A stretch of DNA of 64,000 nucleotides, taken from positions 19,024,860-19,088,859 of the forward strand of contig JASFXZ010000005.1 of assembly GCA_032209605.1 (NCBI GenBank), written 5' to 3'. How positions within the stretch are numbered: position 1 is the stretch's first letter; each line of letters begins with the position of its first letter. Source of the DNA: Mactromeris polynyma (lineage: Eukaryota; Mollusca; Bivalvia; Venerida; Mactridae). Below the pieces are notes generated by a model, which saw only the letters and a program-made list of their open reading frames with translations, did not search any database and was not told the origin of the DNA. Shown one piece after another: positions 31,201 through 43,200 of this stretch. A program made the position numbers and the translations under genes.

Positions 31201-34200
31201 CAGATAGGACATTTATTTAAAAAATTAATCACAACACTTGTCACCTGGTTACATAAACTTTTAACAATGTTACAGGTTAAAACATGAGAAAGATTTGATT
31301 GTAAATATGAAATATGAGAAGACAAGAGTAGATACAGTAGTAGAACAAGAGGAGAAACAGATTGAACGTCTTGCTAAAGTCCTGGAAATCATTGGAACGT
31401 AAGTATTACAATAATTATTTATTATATTGTACATGTGTCTTTATAATGGAAGGTAAGTATTACAATATATTGTACATGCATCTCTATAATGGAAGGTAAG
31501 TATTACAATCTATTGTACATGCATCTCTATAATGGAAGGTAAGTATTACAACATATTGTACAAGGGTCTCTATAATGGAAGGTAAGTATTACAATATTGT
31601 ACAAGCGTCTCTTTAATGGAAGGTAAGTATTACAATCTATTGTACATGCATCTCTATAATGGAAGGTAAGTATTACAACATATTGTACATGCATCTCTAT
31701 AATGGAAGGTAAGTATTACAATATATTGTACAAGGGTCTCTATAATGGAAGGTAAGTATTACAATATATTGTACAAGCGTCTCTTTAATGGAAGGTAAGT
31801 ATTACAATATATTGTACATGCATCTCTATAATGGAAGGTAAGTATTACAATATATTGTACAAGGGTCTCTATAATGGAAGGTAAGTATTACAATATATTG
31901 TACAAGGGTCTCTATAATGGAAGGTAAGTATTACAATATATTGTACAAGGGTCTCTATAATGGAAGGTAAGTATTACAATATATTGTACAAGGGTCTCTA
32001 TAATGGAAGGTAAGTATTACAATATATTGTACAAGGGTCTCTATAATGGAAGGTAAGTATTACAATATATTGTACAAGGGTCTCTATAATGGAAGGTAAG
32101 TATTACAATATATTGTACAAGGGTCTCTATAATGGAAGGTAAGTATTACAATATATTGTACAAGGGTCTCTATAATGGAAGGTAAGTATTACAATATATT
32201 GTACAAGGGGCTCTATAATGGAAGGTAAGTATTACAATATATTGTACAAGCGTCTCTTTAATGGAAGGTAAGTATTACAATATATTGTACAAGGGTCTCT
32301 ATAATGGAAGGTAAGTATTACAATATATAGTACAAGGGTCTCTATAATGGAAGGTAAGTATTACAATATATTGTACATGCGTCTCTATAATGGAAGGTAA
32401 GTATTACAATCTATTGTACATGCATCTCTATAATGGAAGGTAAGTATTACAATCTATTGTACATGCGTCTCTATAATGGAAGGTAAGTATTACAATATAT
32501 AGTACAAGGGTCTCTATAATGGAAGGTAAGTATTACAATATATTGTACAAGGGTCTCTATAATGGAAGGTAAGTATTACAATATATTGTACAAGGTCTCT
32601 ATAATGGAAGGTAAGTATTACAATATATTGTACATGCATCTCTATAATGGAAGGTAAGTATTACAATATATTGTACAAGGGTCTCTATAATGGAAGGTAA
32701 GTATTACAATATATTGCACATGCCCTCTATAATGGAAGGTAAGTATTACAATATATTGTACATGCGTCTCTTTAATGGAAGGTAAGTATTACAATATATT
32801 GTACATGCATCTCTATAATGGAAGGTAGGTATTACAATATATTGTACATGCATCTCTATAATGGAAGGTAAGTATTACAATATATTGTACATGCGTCTCT
32901 TTAATGGAAGGTAAGTATTACAATCTATTGTACATGCGTCTCTATAATGGAAGGTAAGTATTACAATCTATTGTACATGCGTCTCTTTAATGGAAGGTAA
33001 GTATTACAATCTATTGTACATGCGTCTCTATAATGGAAGGTAAGTATTACAATCTATTGTACATGCGTCTCTATAATGGAAGGTAAGTATTACAATCTAT
33101 TGTACATGCGTCTCTTTAATGGAAGGTAAGTATTACAATATATTGTACATGTGTCTCTATAATGGAAGGTAAGTATTACAATATATTGTACAAGGGGCTC
33201 TATAATGGAAGGTAAGTATTACAATATATTGTACATGCATCTCTATAATGGAAGGTAAGTATTACAATATATTGTACAAGGGTCTCTATAATGGAAGGTA
33301 AGTATTACAATATATTGTACAAGGGGCTCTATAATGGAAGGTAAGTATTACAATATATTGTACAAGGGGCTCTATAATGGAAGGTAAGTATTACAATATA
33401 TTGTACAAGGGGCTCTATAATGGAAGGTAAGTATTACAATATATTGTACAAGGGTCTCTATAATGGAAGGTAAGTATTACAATATATTGTACAAGGGTCT
33501 CTATAATGGAAGGTAAGTATTACAATATATTGTACAAGGGTCTCTATAATGGAAGGTAAGTATTACAATATATTGTACAAGGGGCTCTATAATGGAAGGT
33601 AAGTATTACAATATATTGTACATGCGTCTCTATAATGGAAGGTAAGTATTACAATATATTGTACATGCGTCTCTTTAATGGAAGGTAAGTATTACAATAT
33701 ATTGCACATGCCCTCTATAATGGAAGGTAAGTATTACAATATATTGTACATGCATCTCTATAATGGAAGGTAAGTATTACAATATATTGTACAAGGGTCT
33801 CTATAATGGAAGGTAAGTATTACAATATATTGTACAAGGGTCTCTTTAATGGAAGGTAAGTATTACAATATATTGTACATGCGTCTCTTTAATGGAAGGT
33901 AAGTATTACAATATATTGTACATGTGTCTCTATAATGGAAGGTAAGTATTACAATATATTGTACAAGGGGCTCTATAATGGAAGGTAAGTATTACAATAT
34001 ATTGTACATGCATCTCTTTAATGGAAGGTAAGTATTACAATATATTGTACAAGGGGCTCTATAATGGAAGGTAAGTATTACAATCTATTGTACATGCATC
34101 TCTATAATGGAAGGTAAGTATTACAATATATTGTACAAGGGTCTCTATAATGGAAGGTAAGTATTACAATATATTGTACATGCGTCTCTTTAATGGAAGG

Positions 34201-37200
34201 TAAGTATTACAATCTATTGTACATGCGTCTCTATAATGGAAGGTAAGTATTACAATCTATTGTACATGCGTCTCTATAATGGAAGGTAAGTATTACAATC
34301 TATTGTACATGCGTCTCTTTAATGGAAGGTAAGTATTACAATATATTGTACAAGGGTCTCTTTAATGGAAGGTAAGTATTACAATATATTGTACATGCGT
34401 CTCTTTAATGGAAGGTAAGTATTACAATATATTGTACAAGGGGCTCTATAATGGAAGGTAAGTATTACAATATATTGTACAAGGGTCTCTTTAATGGAAG
34501 GTAAGTATTACAATCTATTGTACATGCGTCTCTTTAATGGAAGGTAAGTATTACAATATATTGCACATGCCCTCTATAATGGAAGGTAAGTATTACAATA
34601 TATTGTACATGCATCTCTATAATGGAAGGTAAGTATTACAATATATTGTACAAGGGTCTCTATAATGGAAGGTAAGTATTACAATATATTGTACAAGGGG
34701 CTCTATAATGGAAGGTAAGTATTACAATATATTGTACATGCGTCTCTTTAATGGAAGGTAAGTATTACAATATATTGTACATGTGTCTCTATAATGGAAG
34801 GTAAGTATTACAATATATTGTACAAGGGGCTCTATAATGGAAGGTAAGTATTACAATATATTGTACATGCATCTCTTTAATGGAAGGTAAGTATTACAAT
34901 ATATTGTACAAGGGGCTCTATAATGGAAGGTAAGTATTACAATCTATTGTACATGCATCTCTATAATGGAAGGTAAGTATTACAATATATTGTACAAGGG
35001 TCTCTATAATGGAAGGTAAGTATTACAATATATTGTACATGCGTCTCTTTAATGGAAGGTAAGTATTACAACATATTGTACAAGGGTCTCTATAATGGAA
35101 GGTAAGTATTACAATATATTGTACATGCGTCTCTATAATGGAAGGTAAGTATTACAATATATTGTACATGTGTCTCTATAATGGAAGGTAAGTATTACAA
35201 TATATTGTACAAGGGTCTCTATAATGGAAGGTAAGTATTACAATATATTGTACATGCGTCTCTTTAATGGAAGGTAAGTATTACAATATATTGTACAAGG
35301 GTCTCTATAATGGAAGGTAAGTATTACAATATATTGTACATGCATCTCTATAATGGAAGGTAAGTATTACAATATATTGTACAAGGGTCTCTATAATGGA
35401 AGGTAAGTATTACAATATATTGTACATGCATCTCTATAATGGAAGGTAAGTATTACAATATATTGTACAAGGGTCTCTATAATGGAAGGTAAGTATTACA
35501 ATATATTGTACATGCATCTCTATAATGGAAGGTAAGTATTACAATATATTGTACAAGGGTCTCTATAATGGAAGGTAAGTATTACAATATATTGTACATG
35601 CATCTCTATAATGGAAGGTAAGTATTACAATATATTGTACAAGGGTCTCTATAATGGAAGGTAAGTATTACAATATATTGTACAAGGGTCTCTATAATGG
35701 AAGGTAAGTATTACAATATATTGTACATGCGTCTCTTTAATGGAAGGTAAGTATTACAATATATTGTACATGTGTCTCTATAATGGAAGATAAGTATTAC
35801 AATATATTGTACATGCATCTCTATAATGGAAGGTAAGTATTACAATATATTGTACAAGGGTCTCTATAATGGAAGGTAAGTATTACAATATATTGTACAA
35901 GGGTCTCTATTATGGAAGGTAAGTATTACAATATATTGTACAAGGGTCTCTATAATGGAAGGTAAGTATTACAATATATTGTACATGCATCTCTATAATG
36001 GAAGGTAAGTATTACAATATATTGTACAAGGGTCTCTATAATGGAAGGTAAGTATTACAATATATTGTACAAGGGTCTCTATAATGGAAGGTAAGTATTA
36101 CAATATATTGTACAAGGGTCTCTATAATGGAAGGTAAGTATTACAATATATTGTACATGCATCTCTATAATGGAAGGTAAGTATTACAATATATTGTACA
36201 TGTGTCTCTATAATGGAAGGTAAGTATTACAATATATTGTACATGCGTCTCTATAATGGAAGGTAAGTATTACAATATATTGTACAAGGGTCTCTTTAAT
36301 GGAAGGTAAGTATTACAATATATTGTACAAGGGGCTCTATAATGGAAGGTAAGTATTACAATATATTGTACAAGGGGCTCTATAATGGAAGGTAAGTATT
36401 ACAATATATTGTACATGCATCTCTTTAATGGAAGGTAAGTATTACAATATATTGTACAAGGGTCTCTATAATGGAAGGTAAGTATTACAATATATTGTAC
36501 ATGCATCTCTATAATGGAAGGTAAGTATTACAATATATTGTACAAGGGTCTCTATAATGGAAGGTAAGTATTACAATATATTGTACAAGGGGCTCTATAA
36601 TGGAAGGTAAGTATTACAATATATTGTACAAGGGTCTCTATAATGGAAGGTAAGTATTACAATATATTGTACAAGGGGCTCTATAATGGAAGGTAAGTAT
36701 TACAATATATTGTACATGTGTCTCTATAATGGAAGGTAAGTATTACAATATATTGTACATGCATCTCTATAATGGAAGGTAAGTATTACAATATATTGTA
36801 CAAGGGTCTCTATAATGGAAGGTAAGTATTACAATATATTGTACAAGGGTCTCTATAATGGAAGGTAAGTATTACAATATATTGTACAAGGGTCTCTATA
36901 ATGGAAGGTAAGTATTACAATATATTGTACATGCATCTCTATAATGGAAGGTAAGTATTACAATATATTGTACATGTGTCTCTATAATGGAAGGTAAGTA
37001 TTACAATATATTGTACATGCGTCTCTATAATGGAAGGTAAGTATTACAATATATTGTACAAGGGTCTCTTTAATGGAAGGTAAGTATTACAATATATTGT
37101 ACAAGGGGCTCTATAATGGAAGGTAAGTATTACAATATATTGTACAAGGGGCTCTATAATGGAAGGTAAGTATTACAATATATTGTACATGCATCTCTTT

Positions 37201-40200
37201 AATGGAAGGTAAGTATTACAATATATTGTACAAGGGTCTCTATAATGGAAGGTAAGTATTACAATATATTGTACATGCATCTCTATAATGGAAGGTAAGT
37301 ATTACAATATATTGTACAAGGGTCTCTATAATGGAAGGTAAGTATTACAATATATTGTACAAGGGGCTCTATAATGGAAGGTAAGTATTACAATATATTG
37401 TACAAGGGTCTCTATAATGGAAGGTAAGTATTACAATATATTGTACAAGGGGCTCTATAATGGAAGGTAAGTATTACAATATATTGTACATGTGTCTCTA
37501 TAATGGAAGGTAAGTATTACAATATATTGTACATGTGTCTCTATAATGGAAGGTAAGTATTACAATATATTGTACAAGGGGCTCTATAATGGAAGGTAAG
37601 TATTACAATATATTGTACATGTGTCTCTATAATGGAAGGTAAGTATTACAATATATTGTACAAGGGTCTCTATAATGGAAGGTAAGTATTACAATATATT
37701 GTACATGTGTCTCTATAATGGAAGGTAAGTATTACAATATATTGTACAAGGGTCTCTATAATGGAAGGTAAGTATTACAATATATTGTACAAGGGTCTCT
37801 ATAATGGAAGGTAAGTATTACAATATATTGTACATGCGTCTCTATAATGGAAGGTAAGTATTACAATATATTGTACATGCGTCTCTATAATTGAAGGTAA
37901 GTATTACAATATATTGTACAAGGGTCTCTATAATGGAAGGTAAGTATTACAATATATTGTACAAGGGGCTCTATAATGGAAGGTAAGTATTACAATATAT
38001 TGTACAAGGGTCTCTATAATGGAAGGTAAGTATTACAATATATTGTACAAGGGTCTCTATAATGGAAGGTAAGTATTACAATATATTGTACAAGGGGCTC
38101 TATAATGGAAGGTAAGTATTACAATCTATTGTACATGCATCTCTATAATGGAAGGTAAATATTACAATATATTGTACATGCGTCTCTATAATGGAAGGTA
38201 AGTATTACAATATATTGTACAAGGGTCTCTATAATGGAAGGTAAGTATTACAATATATTGTACATGCGTCTCTATAATTTGTTTGCATTTGTTGAATGGG
38301 CTACTTCTAGAGAAACTTACCAAATATATACAGTCTATACCCCTGTGTACCCCACATTGATGCTGATTTTGTTTCAATATTCTTACAGATGTAATGAGAG
38401 AACCAACCCTGGATGTCCAAATCCTGTTACACTTGATGAATGTATGGCAATATTTCGTATTCTACAGAATGATTTCTATACAGAATACAAGATGTATGAA
38501 CTAGAGACATTGGCTATTGCCCTAGTGTTTCCTTTAGTAAGTAATACATTGTTGTAACCTTACTCTGGACACATTTAATCTGTTTCTATGTGTACTTCAT
38601 GATTTTGTGTTATATCTTGATTTATCCTGTCACTTGCCGTAATTTCGACCCGATAACAGGGTGCCTGATATTTTTTGCTTTATCAGGTCACTTGGTCACA
38701 TGACTTTTATCTCACGTCACATGACCACGTGACTAGCCGGACTATTTTTGGTAAAGTATCGCAATGTTATCTTTTTTCCGGACTTATTAAAACAATGGAT
38801 TTTCAATTGAATTCTATCGCAAATTTCATCTTTTTTGTATTATGCATACCATAAAATGTTCATTTCCCCAAAATGGTTCTGTTTTCATTCAAACATTGCT
38901 TAATCTTATCCGATACTCGATCTGCATTTTGACCCGTATTTAAGTGCTTACTGAAAGTGGAACACCGAACACGTAGTAAACAACGTAGTCAAACAAATTG
39001 TCGGATGTTTACACAATTGGAACAAAATCATGTCGGAAATTTGAGTTTGTCTGCGTTTGAACTCCATCAGGGATGACCATACAGTCGAGGTTCTCAATAA
39101 AATAACGTATTGATCAGTAGCAATAGCAGTACGTACCCCACCCATCTCAATTTTAGAATCCAAGTCCGGTTTCATCCATTTGTGCCGAAAATTCCTTTGC
39201 AATCGTAATGACACTGATAAACTGAATCCGCATTTTTTCGTTGTTTTCTTGTGCAGTTTTAAATGTCCAAATATTCATGAAATAAATGTAAATATCACTT
39301 ATTTTCACGCGTTCTGTGGCACTTGACATTTCTCATCATTTGTAAACAAACCAAGGGAAATTGCGTAATAACTAATTGTAATGTCTAATCTTGACTATTA
39401 CGAAATTGTTGCAAATTCTTAGATTTGTTATTGATTTATATTCATCAGATGTTCGCAAACGCAAATAAATTCATATTGCCACTGAAAATGTGTCAGACTC
39501 ATGGGAACTATTTCTCTCGGCGTAAGGTGCTAACCACACTTATATTCAATACATCATTAGAGATTCAATACGTCACGAATTAATTACGTCACAATTTAGG
39601 GGAAGTAACTCGGTATTATTTAAAATTAAAGGTATTTCCCCCTTACTTAACACAAGAAGTGACAGGATAAATAGAATAATAGGTTAGTGACGTGGAATGA
39701 AAAAGTTTATCAGGCTCGGCTCCGGTAGTTATCGGGTTCGCCTGCGGCTCACCCGATAAATTCCTCCGCCTTGCCTGATAAACTTTTTCATTCCATGTCA
39801 CTAACCTATTATTCTCTATATAATATGGGTTAAACAAACTCTGATGCAATCAATGTCATATGGGATTAGTGTGTTGTTGTTTGTGAATTGTATAAATGTG
39901 AGTTGTCACGGACTGCATAATGAATTAATCTATGTCAAATATTGTAAATGATTTCAAGTTCTCCAAAACTTTCTGGCTCGTCTGAATATAGTCATGTCAT
40001 TTGGTGTGGTAAACATCTAAGTTTTATAGCAGAATTGTACAGTGCACAAAGAAGGAATGATTGTCAGGTTGGCACTGACTGAAACAAACTGCATGACATT
40101 TAGTCAGTATTTGTATGTTTATATGACATGTTGCTTAGTTACGTCTGAGTAGGGGATGAGTAGAAGCTAAGAATGTTGATCAATCACTTTGCACTTCTGC

Positions 40201-43200
40201 AATTTTTCAGATGAGAGAATATTTCAAGGACTGGAATCCATTGGTTGATAACAGTTACGGTATGTCTGTAATAAAAGAATGGCAGTACATGTTAGGCGAT
40301 CCTAACCATGTGTATGTAAAGGACCAGAACAATATGGACGTATATCAGAGACTTATCTGGGACATATGGTTACCGCGTGTCAGAACTGTTATACTGTAAG
40401 TATGCATAAACACCATGTTTAATTTGTTTGAACTGATTTACTTTGCATCCGATGTGAAATTGGTTGTTGTGATTTTTTTTTTTTTTAAAGTTATCCATTT
40501 ATATTAATTATTTATATTGCCCGGTTTCTTTTTCAAAATTTTAAAATAACTCTCCTTCGGTTTTTATTTCAACAAAAAAAAGGAGAAAAAAGTGATAATG
40601 TTTACATTTTATGTTTAATGTTTATAATGTTCTGGTTCTGGTTCAGCATATCTGTTATGGTCAAGTTTTATCTGGACCTTTTACATAAATAGTCTGGTTA
40701 GATTTATATTGATCACTCTCAATGACCGCTTCCTCGGTCACTGTCAAGTACACATGTCTAAATACGTGACGGTGAAGTTCACAGTTCATCCTCCTCCAAG
40801 GCTTTATTTGAACTCGTGACATTCAAATCAGGAGTCGGGCATTCTGCTCCTCGTCTATTTCGCCTCCCTGTGTGTTCTTGAAAATTATAAACCGTGTTAA
40901 GATCATGTTTGAAATATTTCAGTGTAATAATTGGCCTCTATGATTCTCCATTTCTTAGAGTACATTCAAACATGTTTTATTGTGACCTTTGAATATGGAT
41001 TAGTACTTGAAAATATTGTACGACTGTGTTCCAAACAATAAAGCTTGTAATGTAAATTTTGTAATTAACACTATTGCTTTAATTTTGTGTGAAAAATATT
41101 TGTCATTAATTGCACATTTAAGTGTTATTCAATGAGTTGTCCATAGGCACTATGTACTTTCTCTTAAATGTATACCAATCAGTATGATTCTATGTGCTAA
41201 GTTTTGAAATATATTATATAAATTTATCTGGAATGGAAAGCCAGACAAAATTGCAAGAAATACGCTTAAACTTGATTATAAAGATGGTGGTTTAAAGATG
41301 ATCGATATAAACGGATATGTAAATGGAATAAAGGCAGGCTGGATAAAAAGAATATTTAACATAGAAAACAACGGGTTATGGAAAAAACAATACTTAAAAG
41401 AGTTAAATAAATTTGGCGGAAAACTACTATTGCAATCCAACATATCAGAAAAAGATATAAAAACAAAAGTGCAAAACTCATTTCTGAAAGATATAATTAT
41501 TAGTTGGTCCAGAATAAATTTTTCAAACAATGTCAATCCACTTCAGGAAATAATATGGAATAACTCAAACATCAAATTAAATAATGATACTATTTTTTAT
41601 AAACAGTGGTTCTTGAAAGGAATTACACAAGTAAAACAATTATATGATTGGAATAACAACCGTTTCTATGATTTTGAATCGTTTTCAATACTATATGGTC
41701 TTCCAAGTTCAGATTTTTTGAAACATCATTCACTTTTGACGAACATACCAACACAATGGAAAGAATCCATAAAACACACGAATTATAATGAGAAAGTTGA
41801 CGAACTGTTAATAGAAACCATTATGAGAATTAAAAAACCAAACAAAATACTGTATAATAAGTTTATTCATAAACAAATAACACCAGCTAATTCGCTAAAC
41901 AAATCAGAACTTAAATGGAATGAAGAATTTAATAACCTTAATTGGAAAACCATATATCTTAATCCCATAAAATGTACAATCGAAACAAAACTCAGAGAAT
42001 TTCAATATAAATATTTAAAAAGAATTATCCCTACAAATAGTTATCTGCTTAAATGCAACATTGCACAATCTAGTTTATGCGACCTTTGTAATATGCATAT
42101 CGAAACTATCCAACATTTATTCTGGGACTGTCAAAAAAGTCAATCTTTCTGGACCGATTGTAAACTATTCCTTAATCAGAATAATATGAATATACCATTT
42201 AACTACGAAACCATATCATTTGGTGTAACAGTTAGTTCCAATGAAAGCTCGATGGTTAACTTCATAATTCTGATAGCAAAGTATTTTATATTTAAATGTA
42301 AAATGCAAAAAATCGTTCCAATATTTCGTCACTTCATACGATTTAACCCCCTTATACAATGTAACAGATATTACACAAACCGATGTCTATCCTATCTTCA
42401 TCCTTTAACTCAAAGCAACTTAAACACATTTATGAAGTTACTAATACTATATTGACCAATCATTTTTCTTCATGTGATATGATTGGTTTATTTTTTTTTT
42501 GTTGCTCCTAAAATCTATTCTTTCGTCCTATTTCATATCTTCCCTCATCTGTAAAAAATCCTTGAAAAAAAACTCTCACAAAAAGTGTCATATGTGTGTA
42601 CCTTATGTATAGTATAAATATATATGTATGTATAAACGATTTGTGTATGTTATATGAGTAACTATTATATATGTAGGAATGTGTATATATGTTATTGTAT
42701 TGTAAAATAAACGGGGTACCCACATAGGTCCTCAAACAAGAAAAAAAAAGTTTTGAAATACAAAACTGGCCAATACTACTGTGCTGTTGTAATAATTGAA
42801 ACTTTAGGATATTTTGTCTTAATGGTATTCAATTATACTTCTATTCCGTGTGTTTGTAGGACATGGAATTGCAGAGAATGTGAGAATGTGATTGAGTTAT
42901 TGGAGACATGGATGCCTGTGTTACCTACCTGGGTTATGGAGAATATCCTTGGTCAGCTTGTGTTACCTAGATTAATGCAAGAAGTAGAAAACTGGAATCC
43001 ACTTACCGATACAATGCCGATACATGCCTGGTTACATCCATGGTTACCACTAATGGGTCAGTTTATATGCTCATTGAAAACATTATATGTAGTTATGTTT
43101 GTTTTTGGTTGTTCATTTTTCGTTCCTTCCTTCATTCCGTTAGTTCGTACATTTATTTGTTTGATTATCGTTCTGGTGATGCGACCATTCATTCAATATC

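Noticed and set aside
31399..38278. CRISPR-like or centromeric satellite array
   Set aside because: Units are directly abutting without unique spacers and sit precisely in an intron of a conserved animal gene. It is an intronic minisatellite.
38948..39214. 88-codon minus-strand frame as a gene in TFIP11 intron 9
   Set aside because: No recognisable product; it falls inside the probable structured element at 38630-39840.
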